DNA of 64,000 nt, taken from the NCBI RefSeq assembly GCF_000143415.4, contig NW_003314272.1, positions 1,265,518 through 1,329,517 of the forward strand. The letters run 5' to 3'. This document shows positions 13,759 to 24,856 of this stretch, piece by piece. Numbering within the stretch: the first letter of the stretch is position 1; every line of letters begins with the position of its first letter. Under the pieces are notes generated by a model, which was given only the letters and a program-made list of their open reading frames with translations, did no database searches and was not told the DNA's origin. The position numbers and the translations under genes are program-made. Source of the stretch: Selaginella moellendorffii (taxonomy: Eukaryota > Streptophyta > Lycopodiopsida > Selaginellales > Selaginellaceae).

Positions 13759-15225
13759 ATGGCATCGCATGACGAGGAGATTTGCGCGGCGCTCACTCGC
13801 CTGGCGATGGCGGGCGACGGCATCGTCCTCGGCCTAGGTATGGCAGCGCTGGCGCTCCGGACCTGGCTCAAGTTTGGCTCCCACACCCGGGCGCTCAAGC
13901 AGGTGGAAGGCACGGCGCAGGTAGAAATTCACGATCTCCGGAGCTTGGTCGAGAGCGGTGAGAAAGAACCATCGTCGGACTCTTCCCCGCCGCTGGTAAT
14001 CGTGAGAGGCCGAGTGGCTTTGCCGCCAAAGACGAGCAGCGAGGAGGTCCTGCTTGCGAGGAATCAAACAGATTTGGCAGTCTTTGTGGAGAGAACGCAG
14101 ACTGTGAGCATCTCGATTTCTTTCTTCTACTTAGAAAGAGAGTTTACTGATCTTGTGAGCATTGGCAGTATCTGTTCAACGAGTGGAGAGGACTCTTTCG
14201 GTGGGGACCCGAATGGCGAGGGCTTTTAGGCTGGGGATCTCTCAAGGAGCAAGTCGCCTTCTCCAGGAGGAAGGTTAGTCGCCAACTTTTGTTGATGGTC
14301 TCTCAGTTCTTGTGTTTTCTTGCGACTTTTAGATCCCGTTTGTTCTACTCGACAGTGATCCTCAATACGATGGTGCTTGTGTTCACATCAACATGGAAAA
14401 TGTGGAGCATCCTTTGCCGCTTGTGACGGTGTTTCACCAGCTGCATCCAGTTCAAACATCGTCCTCCACTTTTCTTCAAGCAGTCTTCGGTCGACGGTAC
14501 CCAGTACGCACAAAGATCGTTTTCCCTTGGACCACGAAACGATTTGATTCTTGTTTCTTTTGTCAGGTTGGTGTCATCGACGAGGAAAAAATCCTTCCAC
14601 TCAACCGAGAGATAACCGCTGTAGGATTCCTGAGCAAACATCCCCAAGGCCTCCCGGCTATTAAGTCTTCCAACCAGATGCCTTTCTTCTTGTAAGTACG
14701 CCTCAATCGTTTTTGACACTAATGCTTTTCTCCTGAGCCAGGACGGAGTTTAGCAGGGAAGAACTGATCGTGGAACTAGCCAGCGCCACTCATGCTCTTT
14801 TCTGGACTGGGATCGTGATCAGCTCTCTGGCACTGGGAGTTATCGGCTATTCTGCCTTCAAGTAAGCTCTCCTCTTCTGTCTCTTCCATTCCAGCGAAGC
14901 TAACGCTCGGTCACTCCACAGGAACTGGTGTAAATGGAAAGAGTGGAGAAGGTTGCGGCAAATCCAGGAGGAGCTGCGCCGCGAGGAGCAAGTGATGGAG
15001 GAGGACGAGGAGCCGGCGACGACGCAGGAGGGGTCCGAGGTCCCGGACGGGCAACTGTGCGTGGTGTGCTTGCTGCGGAGGAAGCGAGCGGCATTCATTA
15101 CGTGCGGCCATCGCGTCTGCTGCATGGGATGCGCTCGCCGAATCCGCCACAGCCAGAACGCGGCCAACGCGAGGTGCCCGGTGTGTAGGCAAAGCGTGAG
15201 CGGATATATCAGGGTATACGACTGA
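13759..15225 (+). CDS. SPL2: RING E3 ubiquitin ligase of the organelle envelope, SP1/SPL2 (MUL1) family
   Basis: Six exons (13759-14103, 14169-14273, 14333-14503, 14567-14691, 14742-14861, 14922-15225) join to 389 residues. Two hydrophobic segments (about 13-33, and about 268-288 with L-F-W-T-G-I-V-I-S-S-L) flank a GIDE-type central domain. The C-terminus has a C3HC4 RING: C-V-V-C, then C-G-H, C-C-x-x-C, and C-P-V-C. This layout is that of SP1/SPL1/SPL2 and animal MUL1/MAPL, ligases of the chloroplast outer envelope, mitochondria and peroxisomes that ubiquitinate import machinery. The N-E-W-R-G-L-F stretch resembles SPL2 more than SP1. I chose the second in-frame ATG, which starts M-A-S-H-D-E-E. 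Confidence 0.85.
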
Positions 15226-15337
15226 TTTCTCGGCCGATTCTTCCGAGTTCCAACAAGATGGGAGGTGGCGAGTCAAGTGGTAAAGTTGGCGACAATGTGT
15301 AAATAGAGAGGATTTAAGAAGGGAAAGTTTCAACGTT

Positions 15338-15342
15338 GCGGG

Positions 15343-15385
<43 letters not shown>

Positions 15386-15410
15386 GCGTGTTCGATCCAC
15401 GCTCACCGCA
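15338..15410 (+). tRNA. tRNA-Phe (anticodon GAA)
   Basis: The 73 bases fold as a complete cloverleaf: acceptor GCGGGGA pairs with TCACCGC (one G-T pair), D stem GCTC/GAGC, anticodon stem TCAGA/TCTGA with loop CTGAAGA, T stem GCGTG/CACGC with loop TTCGATC. The anticodon GAA is at 15371-15373. There is no intron and no encoded CCA, as expected for a nuclear gene. A-box TAGCTCAGTTGG and B-box GTTCGATCC are intact, and a T-run at about 15423-15430 can serve as the RNA polymerase III terminator. Confidence 0.97.
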
Positions 15411-15422
15411 CGACCTGTTCTC

Positions 15423-15430
15423 TTTTTTTA
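15423..15430 (+). terminator. RNA polymerase III T-run terminator of tRNA-Phe
   Basis: A run of seven T residues begins about 13 bases after the tRNA 3' end. Confidence 0.7.
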
Positions 15431-15710
15431 CGACCTTTTCTTCCTTTCCATTTTTTTTTTTACTGGATTTGATGGTCAAAGTTGAAACGAGTAGACAAAT
15501 AGTAAAACCCAGCGATTTCGCGGGCGCAACAAACAAACTGGAAGAAGAGTGTGTGCGTGTCACCGTCGATGATCGCGATATCAAGGGTCCAGATGCGCGC
15601 ATGGGTGTTTCCACTGATCATCCATTGATCCCGTTCTCGTGGCCGCCGGAGAGAAGGAAGAGTGATTTTACTCTGAAATTTCAGGGGATTGGAGAATTTG
15701 GAGGAGGCGA

Positions 15711-17780
15711 ATGGATTTGATCCTCCTGCTACTAGCGCTGCTGCTGGGGATCTTTGGAAGCCATCGCGCGAGCAGCCAGAGCCTCAACGCAACGGGACTG
15801 GAAAAGTTTGTGGACGAGCTCCCGCAAATCCCCGTCCTGTGCGCGTTCCAAGAGGAGCAATCCGGCGCGATGATCAAGCCCGCGAATCTCACAATCGGGA
15901 TGTTTCCAACGAGATGGGTGAGACCATACATTCGATCTTTCGATCGATCTCATCCATGCTGTGCTGTGCTGTGAATTCGATGCTTCCAGAAATTCCACCG
16001 CGATCTCCCTGCCACGCCAGTGTTTGCATACGGCCGGAGCCACAAGGAGGCGACCATTCCAGGGCCAACGATCGAGGCCCGGAATGGCATCCCCGTGGAG
16101 ATTACGTGGGAGAATCACCTCCCCAAGAAGCACATCCTGCCGTTGGATCTCACCATCGCCACGGCCATTCCGCGCCACGGCGGAATCCCCACCGTCGTCC
16201 ACCTCCATGGCGGGATGAACGATCCCGCCAGCGATGGCCACTCGCTCGCCTGGTTCACGCCCGGATTCAAGGATCGCGGCCCGGCATGGCGCGCGAAATC
16301 TTCCTTCTATCGCAATGCGCAGGGCGCCGCCAATCTCTGGTATCACGATCACGCCATGGGGCTTACCAGGGCGAACATCCTCGCCGGGCTCTCGGGCGCG
16401 TACGTGATCCGCGACCCCGCGCTGGAGCGCCGGATGAATCTCCCCAGCGGCAAGGATTTCGATCGCGTCTTGATCATCGCGGACCGGGATTTCAACAAGG
16501 ACGGATCGATTTACATGAATTCCAAGGGCAACAATCCCAAGATCCATCCGCAGTGGCAAGTAAGAGCGAAATCTCTGGATTTCTTGGTGTTCTTGGAAGA
16601 AGTTCTTGCGATCTTGATCGATGTGTTCTTGGTGTTCTAGCCAGAATATTTCGGCTCGGTGATCCTGGTGAATGGAAAGGCCTGGCCTTTCCTCCGCGTC
16701 GCCAAGCGCAAGTACCGGTTCCGGATCATCAACAGCAGCAATGCTCGATTCTACGAGCTCCGCCTCTCCGATCATAGCGCTGGATCCTCCAGCGACGACG
16801 ATTCCGGCTCGCTGCTGACCTTCACGCAAATCGGCTCCGACGCATTCTATCTCCCCCGCCCGATCCGCGCCAGGCGACTCACGATCGCGCCCTCGGAAAT
16901 CCAGGACGTGATCATCGATTTCACCCAGGCGCGACGGGACAAGGTCCTGCTCCGGAACACGGCGGCGTTCCCATTCCCTGGCGGCGACGCGGTCGATTCC
17001 AACAATGGCGTGGTGATGAAATTCCTCGTCGCGGCCAGATCGTCGCAGCAGCTGGATCCCAGCACAATCCCGCGCTTCCTGGTTCCCATCCAGCGCCTGG
17101 CGATCGAGCAATCCTCCAGCGCCCGCCAGATCAACCTCTACGAATTCGTGAGCTCCTCCGACGAGCCGACGCACCTGTGGATCAACGCGCTGCCCTTCGA
17201 CGCCCCCGCCACGGAGACGCCGCGATGCGGCAGCACCGAGCTGTGGAGCGTGATCAACCTCACCGAGGACAATCACCCGCTCCACCTCCACCTCGCCGCC
17301 TTCCAGGTGATCGACGAGGCGCGGCTTAGCAGCGCCGAGGATCTCCGCCGATGCCTCCTGGCCAACGGGAACAGGATGAACGCCTCGTGCAACGCGGAGC
17401 GATTCATCGATCGATCCAGCCCGAGGAGGCGCCCGCCGCGCAACGAGGCCGGGTGGAAGAATGTGTACAAGATGAAGCCCGGGTACCTCACCAGGTTCCT
17501 CGTGCGATTCGCGGGCATCGACGGGCGGCCATATCCTTTCGACGCATCCGCGGAGCCGGGCTACGCATACCACTGTCACGTAAGTTCTTCCAAGAACCCT
17601 AGAAACGGGTTCTACCGTACTCAAGTACGGTAGAACACCGTACGTTCGTACTACATGCTGTCCGTACGCACGTTCTCGTCCGTACTGACACTTCTTGTCG
17701 TTCTAAGCTTTTCTCTTCTGGCTTTGCAGATTTTGGACCACGAAGACAACGAGATGATGAGACCATTGAAGCTGCGATAG
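15711..17780 (+). CDS. LPR: LPR-type multicopper ferroxidase
   Basis: Four exons (15711-15917, 15990-16559, 16641-17579, 17730-17780) join to 588 residues. A signal peptide ([13 protein letters not shown]) is followed by three cupredoxin domains. All four copper motifs are visible: [19 protein letters not shown], and [13 protein letters not shown] across the last intron. The final methionine is the expected axial type-1 ligand. The sequence resembles plant LPR1/LPR2, secreted ferroxidases of bacterial CotA/bilirubin-oxidase type that act in phosphate-iron sensing in the root apoplast. Published work on the Arabidopsis protein argues for bacterial origin. A ferroportin gene lies 13 kb away. 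The last intron holds a strong hairpin. Confidence 0.92.
17609..17636. repeat. Perfect 12-bp inverted repeat in the last LPR intron
   Basis: GTTCTACCGTAC at 17609-17620 and its exact reverse complement at 17625-17636 are separated by a TCAA loop. A second, shorter inverted pair (AGAACCC / GGGTTCT) overlaps on the left side. Confidence 0.85.
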
Positions 17781-18257
17781 TAGAGGCGCCAAATAGTTCT
17801 ACCTTTCCAGATCCTTTTCGGCCCCTCCAAATCGTGGACACTGTTGACAACGAAGAACTTCCAGGCATGCTTTTGTTTTCTTTTTCGCTCTCGCTTTCGC
17901 TGTTTCTTTGCGACGAAAGAGAAAGCTCAAGCACGCAGAGTTTGCCGCCTAAAGTTCTCGTGCTCAAGTGCTCCAACTGGCGAAAAATCTCGTCCCAGTG
18001 CTCGGCGGAATATCGAAACCACTAGCGCTCGCACTCACAACATGCATGAAGTCTAGATGCCAGACATTATTATGTTTGCCAAAAGAGCGTCTTGTAAAAA
18101 GAGAAAACCAATAGACCGTTTTTCAAAATCTCCACAAGTATAAATCTAAGTACCTGAAAGCGTGGCCATGCCAAGAGAATGGAATCCCCAGAAATATCAA
18201 AAGAAATCATCGCAAACGAACTATCTGTACACTGTATGTGTGTGATCACGGGGCAGA
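17781..18257. other. Convergent 3' region between LPR and malate dehydrogenase
   Basis: The two genes point towards each other. The stretch is consistent with both 3' untranslated regions; no extra gene is supported. Confidence 0.5.
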
Positions 18258-19779
18258 TTATTTCTTCTTTTTCTTTCCTCCGCCACCACCACCACCGCTC
18301 TGCACAAACTTCCGGCCTTTCTCGATCGACTTCTTTAATTCATCCTTCATCGCTTCTAGTCCCTTTTGTTCGTAGTCTGAGAGGCTTCCTAGCTCTAAAA
18401 TCTCGTCCACTCCCTCTTTCCCCAACCGAACCTATCAAGCCATTGCGCTATCAGGAACTTTACTCGTTTCACATAAAAGAAAAAACGTACCTTGGACGAG
18501 AAGAACGACAACCCGGGAACTACTGACGATTCCACGTACGTGCATTCTATCACGTTATTAACACCGTTCAATCCCTTTAAACAGGCCTCGGCAAAGAGAG
18601 CTCCAGCATATCTGGATAAAGTTGAAGAACGAGAGTGAGTTGTTAACAATGGAGTTCCTGACAAAAAAGAGAGCTTACGCCATGGATAACGTCGCAGAGC
18701 CTTTTCCTGCTTTCGCCTTGACAACCTCCGTGCCACCGTCTTGTGTCCGCTTGGTTAGAGCATCGAGCTCTTTTGTTGACAAGGAAACTTTGGGACTTGC
18801 CTGTCAGCCATGCAACTGAGTTCATTGAACGGGTTCACTATATAATTCGAAAGAATGATCTGTTGTAAACCAGAAAAATGCAAGAAAAAACAACCTGAGA
18901 GAAAAGCGGCAAGATAGTGGCGCCAGCGTGACCTCCAATGACAGGAAGATCAACCTCTTCGATTCAGAAAAAAAAAAAGGAAAAGAAAGAGATAACGATG
19001 TTAATTCCTTTAAAAGTGATCACAGGCACTTTCTTACCAGATGGATTGAGCTTCTTCGCTGACGCCAAGAACGTCCTTGCTCGCACGACATCAAGCGTAG
19101 TAACGCCAAACAATCTGTTGGGATCGTAAGTCCCAGATTTCTTAAACACCTCCGCTGCTATAGGCACTGTCGAGTTCACGGGATTGCTGATAATATTCAC
19201 CAGCGCCTGACGATAGTCCAAAGATTAGAGGATGAGAAGCAAGAAATGAAGGTACCTTGGGGCAGTTCTTCGCAACAGCGGTACACAACGTTTGGACAAT
19301 ACCAGCATTTACGTTGAAAAGATCATCCCGATCCATTCCCGGCTTGCGAGGAACTCCAGCTGGGATAATGACGAGATCTGCATCCTTGAGGCATTTTCCA
19401 AGATTTTCCTCTCCTGCAAAGCCTGCCACCTAAAACCGGAAGTTAGAAGAGAAAGAGAAAAACGAAGGACAAAAATTCTGGCAATTTTTCTCTTTTACCT
19501 GCTTAAGTTTTGAGAAGGAAGAAATCCTGCCCAAGAACATCACAGCAACAGCTCAAACTCTACCTGTGCCCTGGAATTGACGTGACTGACATCCGCGGCG
19601 ACGCCAGGAGTGCCCACAATGTCATACAAGCCCAAATCCGACACGAGAGGGCTGAGCTTCATGAGCAGCGATAGCGGCTGGCCGATCCCTCCATTGGCAC
19701 CCAGAATCACTACCCTGCGCTTGGCGGAGGACGCAGACCTCGCGAACGCCCGGCGCAGCACGAGCTTGGAGGCCTCCAT
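18258..19779 (-). CDS. MDH: NAD-dependent malate dehydrogenase, mitochondrial
   Basis: Seven exons (19779-19564, 19429-19256, 19206-19038, 18956-18895, 18800-18679, 18611-18491, 18431-18258) join to 345 residues. The N-terminus ([14 protein letters not shown]) is Arg/Ser-rich, as in a mitochondrial presequence. The NAD site G-A-N-G-G-I-G-Q-P, the substrate loop V-P-R-K-P-G-M-D-R and the catalytic G-G-H-A-G are intact. The enzyme interconverts malate and oxaloacetate in the TCA cycle. An in-frame ATG at 19818 would add 13 residues. The protein ends in an unusual tail of seven glycines and five lysines. It shares an upstream region of under 800 bases with the divergently transcribed eIF5. Confidence 0.93.
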
Positions 19780-20173
19780 CGCTGTAGCCCTAAAAATCCC
19801 CGCTGCCCTAAAATTCATGTGATTTTAAGCGCCATAGAGAAATGCCACGCTGGCATCAATGTCTTGGCGCGTAAGATTCGAACCCACATAGCATAAAGAA
19901 GCCCTAACATGGTTTTCGCCGCCAAGGGGTGACCTAATCTTGGAGCCACAACAATATCCAGCGGTTGGGCGAATCGGAGGGGAATTGGTGTGGCACGTGG
20001 CGCGCTCCCGTTGGGTAGCGCTCTCTATGCCATTGTGCCTTGTCTAGAAAACCCTTACTCTGATTTCGCCGCGCACAGGAGCAGAGGAGCGCCGCGAGAG
20101 AGAGAGAGAGGCTCTCGATTCTCCATCGCCTTGGATCGCAGCGATTGTGGCAGCGGTCGGCGGCGCCACGCGG

Positions 20174-20256
20174 GTGAGTGAACGCTTGCTCGAGCGAATG
20201 ATTGATTGACTGATTGATATTGGATTGAGCTAAAGCGGCTGATTCGTGTTTTCTAG
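20174..20256 (+). other. Intron in the eIF5 5' leader
   Basis: GTGAGT donor and TTTTCTAG acceptor bound an 83-base intron in the untranslated leader, upstream of an otherwise intronless coding region. Leader introns are common in plant translation genes. Confidence 0.55.
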
Positions 20257-20352
20257 GGTTCGTGGGAGCGAAATTCACTGCCCGTGCTGCGATTCGAAGG
20301 CGCTGCGAGGCTCCTGCGCGTTGCGACAAGGGTGGCTGCAGTAGTTTCTTTT

Positions 20353-20547
20353 ATGTCTGAAGGCGTCGCCATATACTTGGGTTTGGTTGGGTTGCTTGGG
20401 CAGTACTGCCCTACAACGAGGAACAGACATAAGCCGCAAGAGCTCGCCTCTCTGCCCGCCATCGCCACCGCCACCTTGGTGCTGCATGCGGCAACTCTCG
20501 GCCCCCAGGAAGAGCTCCTCCAGGACCCCGGCATCATCCTGAGCTGA
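20353..20547 (+). CDS. Upstream open reading frame in the eIF5 leader
   Basis: An ATG at 20353 opens a 64-residue frame ending at 20547, 48 bases before the eIF5 start. The peptide has no recognised domain. Its size and place fit a regulatory uORF rather than an independent gene. Confidence 0.45.
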   Translation: MSEGVAIYLGLVGLLGQYCPTTRNRHKPQELASLPAIATATLVLHAATLGPQEELLQDPGIILS

Positions 20548-20595
20548 TCCTCGCCTCCAGCGCGTCCTCTTTTTTCTTCCTTCGGAAACACCAAC

Positions 20596-21963
20596 ATGGC
20601 GCTCCTCAACATCGGTGCTAGCAACAAGGATGACGCCTTCTACAGGTACAAGATGCCCCGGCTGGTGACCAAGATCGAGGGCCGCGGCAATGGTATCAAG
20701 ACCAACATCGTCAACATGGTGGACGTTGCCAAGGCGCTCGCCCGCCCCCCGGCCTACACGACCAAGTACTTTGGCTGCGAGCTGGGAGCGCAGTCGAAGT
20801 TTGATGAGAAGACGGGGACCTCGATCGTGAACGGGGCTCACGACCACGGGAAGCTGGCGGCGTTGCTGGAGCACTTCATCAAGAAGTACGTGCAGTGCTA
20901 TGGCTGTAGCAACCCGGAGACTGAGATACTTGTGAGCAAGGCGGGGATGATCACGCTCAACTGCGCGGCTTGTGGCTACATCTCCAACGTGGACATGCGG
21001 GACAAGCTGACGACGTTCATTGTGAAGAACCCACCCGAGCAGAAGAAGTCGGGCAAGGACAAGAAGCTGCGCCGGGCCGAGAAGGAGCGGCTGCAGGAGG
21101 GCGAGCTTGCGGACGAGGAGATGAAGAAGTCCAAGAAGGAAGGTAGCCGGAAGAAGAAGGACGAGGACAAGAAGGCGCCCAAGAAGAAGCCCGGGTCTGA
21201 CGAGGAGGAGGAAGTCTCGCCCGTGGCGAGCCAGGCGGACGACGAGGAGGTGGCGGAGGACGAGGACGACGTGCAGTGGCAGGCCGATACCTCTGCTGAG
21301 GCGGCAAAGCAGCGGATGAAGGAGCAGCTCACCAGCGTGACGACGGAGATGGTGATGCTGGCGGAGCCCGAGGAGGACAAGCCGGTGGACTCCCCCCGCG
21401 TGGGCGTCGGCGGCGGCAAGTCGAAGATGAGGAAGTCCCTCTCGTCCAAGAAGTCGGATATTAAGGAGGCCGACATTCCCAAGCTCCAGGAGCTGAGCCT
21501 GCACGACAAGCTGGTGAAGGATCTCAAGGCGAAGATCGCGAGCGGCTGCTCCGCCGCCGAGGCCGCGTCCCTGGTGCTCAACAAGCCGGATCCGCCGCTG
21601 GACGTGATGGTGGCCTACTTCCAGGCTCTGTTCGACGGCGTGAGCAAGGATCTGTTCAAGGAGGTGAAGAAGTCCAAGGAGTACCTCGAAGTGGTGGTGC
21701 AGGACGAGAGCTGCCAGAAGAACTTGCTGGTGGCGATGGAGGTGTTCGCGTCCACCGGGGTGGACGTGTCCAAGCAGATGCTCCTGGTGCTCAAGTTCCT
21801 GTACGACGCGGACGTGCTGGAGGAGGAGCACATCCTCGAGTGGTATTCGTCCAAGCCATCGCCGCTGGTGGGAGCCAAGGCCGAAAACGTCAAAAAGGCG
21901 GTGGAGCCGTTCATACAGTGGCTGGAGAACGCCGAGGCCGAGACCGAGACGGAGGACGAGTAG
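20596..21963 (+). CDS. eIF5: Translation initiation factor eIF5
   Basis: One intronless frame encodes 455 residues. The N-terminal domain ([21 protein letters not shown]) contains the GTPase-activating arginine region and a C2-C2 zinc ribbon (C-Y-G-C, C-A-A-C). A highly charged Lys/Glu linker (about 148-215) follows. The C-terminal W2/HEAT-type domain (about 290-450) ends in an acidic tail with Q-W-L-E. eIF5 stimulates GTP hydrolysis by eIF2 at the start codon in the cytosolic 43S/48S complex. All family hallmarks and the usual length are present. Confidence 0.96.
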   Translation: MALLNIGASNKDDAFYRYKMPRLVTKIEGRGNGIKTNIVNMVDVAKALARPPAYTTKYFGCELGAQSKFDEKTGTSIVNGAHDHGKLAALLEHFIKKYVQCYGCSNPETEILVSKAGMITLNCAACGYISNVDMRDKLTTFIVKNPPEQKKSGKDKKLRRAEKERLQEGELADEEMKKSKKEGSRKKKDEDKKAPKKKPGSDEEEEVSPVASQADDEEVAEDEDDVQWQADTSAEAAKQRMKEQLTSVTTEMVMLAEPEEDKPVDSPRVGVGGGKSKMRKSLSSKKSDIKEADIPKLQELSLHDKLVKDLKAKIASGCSAAEAASLVLNKPDPPLDVMVAYFQALFDGVSKDLFKEVKKSKEYLEVVVQDESCQKNLLVAMEVFASTGVDVSKQMLLVLKFLYDADVLEEEHILEWYSSKPSPLVGAKAENVKKAVEPFIQWLENAEAETETEDE

Positions 21964-22435
21964 AGGATGCTACGCGCTGGGCTGGGTTGGATTTCTTCTT
22001 CGTTCTTTCTTTCTTTCTTCCATCGTTTGATCGTGTGCGTGTGTGTGGCTTGCTTCTCTATGGTGTGTTGTTCATCCTCTTCACGAAATAATAAACTTTT
22101 ATAATGTTATGTACCCTTATAGTTTAAGAATACAGGGGAAGGAGAGCTCTAGCCCCCTAGGGTTAGGGTTCCACGACGGGCGCTACTATCTCTCTCCTCC
22201 ATCGAGGTAAATCCAGGCGGCAGTGGAGGGGGAGATCGCCATGAGATTTGCGCATCACGGCAGCAATGGAGGGGGAGACGCTGTCGGATTCCATCCGCAG
22301 GGAAAAGGGAGAAGCCTTTTGCGCGAGTTCTTGTGACGCCGGGGAAGGGAGGAGAGAGAGGGCATGGGGTGATCGTCCAGTCATGCGGGGCAAGCAAGAA
22401 CAGGAGGAGGAAGAACAGCGCCACGAGTGACGACA
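21964..22435 (+). promoter_or_regulatory. eIF5 3' end and ATG13 promoter/leader
   Basis: The left part is the eIF5 3' region, with an AATAATAAA-like signal near 22087. A telo-box-like CTAGGGTTAGGGTT lies at about 22158-22171, within the likely ATG13 promoter. Short upstream frames in the ATG13 leader are not conserved-looking. Confidence 0.4.
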
Positions 22436-24517
22436 ATGGCGGGCTCCTTGTCAATGTCCAAGACGGAGCAGATCATTGTCGAGTTTTTCGTCAAATGCCT
22501 CCACATCATTCTCGAGGCCAGGATCCCGTGCTCCTCCTCCAACTCCTCGTCGCAGCCAGGTAGGGATTCGCCCTCTCCGGCCTCCTCCTCCTCCTCCTCC
22601 AAGGACCGCTGGTTTAATCTGGTGCTTGGGGACTGCCCCGCGGCGCTGGAGAGCGCGGAGCCCTGGAGGAGGGGCCCCGGAGATCATCCTCCCATGGTGG
22701 TGGACATTCTGCTGGATAGATCTTCCGGGGATCACAGGTTTCGTGGAGGAGGAGGGCCGGGGACTCCGGACTCGTGGAGCGAAGGGGAGGCCGAGGACTC
22801 TTACGGGACAGTGCTCGAGAGATGGACGATCAGCCACGAGCGGTTTAGCCAGCGACGCAGCGGGTCTAGCAGCAGCCACGCGCTAGAAGTTCCAGGGATT
22901 TACAAGCGCGCCACCATCCTCGTGAGGACGCTCTACTGCTCGGTCCGGACTCTCCCGGCCCATCGCCTCTTCCACCTCGCCACCTCGTCGTCGCAGAGCC
23001 GGAGCTTCAGCCTGGGTTTCAAGGTCTGGGCGTCGCCGCCACCATTGCTCCCGGATGAAGCGGCCATGGAAGTTCGCGGCTTTGCTCCAGTGGAGACCCC
23101 GATGGGCCGGCTGGCCGTCTCGGTGGCGTACCGCCACACCACCGCCGTGACCGCGCTGGAGGTGACTCCCGCGATTCTTCCCAGGATCATCGCGGACTAC
23201 GTTGGCAGCCCCACGACGGATCCTTTGCGGAGGCTGTCGGCGGACTCTTTCACGGGGTCGGTTCCTTGCGGTGGGATTTCTGGAAGGCGGGGAGTTCACG
23301 TTGTCTCCGTGCCAACTTCCGTGCCGAGCCCGCCATCCGGGATTGGACGCCGCCACAGCTGGGGTGGCGGGCTCAACAAGCTCCAGTCGCCGACGCTTCT
23401 GCCACCTTCGTCACCATCTTTCGGCAGCTCGCCTTCCTCTCGCCAGCACTCCCCGGTTGCTCCTCCGACTACCAGGACCAACCATAGCCAGCCGATTCCA
23501 ATCTACGAGCAGCAGCAGCAGAGGTCGAGGCTCTCTCCGCCGAATCCCTCGCCGCCGGGGACGTGCCACTCGCTGGAGAGCAGCCTTGCCAGATACTTGC
23601 CTAGGCACTCCACCGCGCCGGTTAGCATCCCAAAGCCTTCGAGCGTCCGGGGCCTGCCCGACAGGAGTGCGCTTCCTCCGCCAACTCCGAGGAGGAGCTT
23701 CGAGCAGCCGCCCCAGCATGTCTACGCGAGCTCTAATCTCTCCGGTGCCCGAGGGGATGTGCCCCCACGGCTGTCGGCGTCGACGCTCGCAGAATCGATG
23801 CTGCTGATATCTCCTCCTCATCCATACCAATCGAGTCAGGTAAGCATGTTTCTTACGGTTCTCTTTGTGCCGCTTGTCTGACTTTGTCCACTTAGGGAGA
23901 TGAAGGGCCTCCCTCTGGTGTCAAGCGTTCCCTCTACGGCTCCCCTCGCGTCTCGCTGTCGAGGTCGTCCATCAAACTCCGTGACGACACGGACGACGAG
24001 GAATTCGCTTGTCCCTTCGCGGTGGACGAGGACGACGAGGAGCTCCAAAGCAGGTTTGTTTGGAGTGTTTGTTTTTCCGGATCTTTTCTCTGTATCACAC
24101 TTTGTAACTATCAGAAGTCCCCGGACTCGACATACCAATGTCTTCGAAGCCTCCGGACCAAAGTCGCAGCATGCTGCGGTCGGCGCACTCGTGAGGCTTC
24201 TCAAATCAGCCCCGCCACTGCAGGGGCGATCGTGGTCGCTAGCAGGAGGAGAGGTGGACATGGCAGCAGTGGCATCGCCCGAGGCGACACACCAGGTGGT
24301 GCGATCAAAGAGCCGTCCCATTCCAGGAGCAGTGCAGCAGCACAGGTATCAAGCAAGCGCGGCAGCGTATCAAGCACCGCATCATGTTTATCGACAGCAG
24401 CAGATGACCAAGAGCCTCAAGACAACGAGCGAAGCGCTGGAGGAGCTGGAGGTGTACAAGGATCTGCGCAAATTCATCCTGACCGAGCAAGGAAGTGTAC
24501 AGGCAAGCAGACAATGA
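22436..24517 (+). CDS. ATG13: Autophagy-related protein 13
   Basis: Three exons (22436-23839, 23896-24053, 24115-24517) join to 654 residues. The N-terminal HORMA domain is clear: K-T-E-Q-I-I-V-E-F-F, W-F-N-L-V-L-G-D, V-V-D-I-L-L-D, then A-P-V-E-T-P-M-G-R-L-style and I-I-A-D-Y-V-G-S-P blocks. A long Ser/Pro-rich disordered middle follows. The third exon has the plant-specific H-A-A-V-G-A-L-V-R-L-L-K motif and a final L-E-E-L coiled segment. ATG13 is the regulatory subunit of the ATG1 kinase complex that starts autophagosome formation under TOR control. The ATG at 22436 is the first in the frame. Confidence 0.9.
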
Positions 24518-24856
24518 ATTGTGTATATACAAAACAAGAAAAAAGTACCAAGTTTGGACAACATTGATTTTTATTATTATTGAAATTCGATTGATCCATC
24601 GCTCGCATGGATCACAGACCCAAGCAAAGAATTTGCAAACTTGGATTCTTGCACAAACTTGATATCTTGACAGAAAAAATTAAAAAATAAAAAAGGATTT
24701 TCATGGGACAATGGCTTTAGTCTCGTCGACAGGGTTTCGCTTTTGTGGTGCGATCAAGCACAATGCCGCCTTGATCGCCAACAAGAGGCGAGTGTCTTTC
24801 AAGTTGCGGCTTTGCTTAATTCGTTTTTGCTTCGTCACTCCAGGCAAGTTTTGGCT

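Noticed and set aside
15732-17624. 630-codon open frame antisense to the LPR ferroxidase
   Set aside because: It runs through real introns of the sense gene, and its product has no recognisable domain.
20275-21831. 518-codon open frame antisense to eIF5
   Set aside because: It mirrors the GC-rich third positions of a certain eIF5 gene and gives a Leu/His-rich product with no domain.
24711-24856. Upstream ATG giving the amidohydrolase a transit peptide
   Set aside because: It is in another frame and I could not find a convincing splice pair joining it to the start at 24857.
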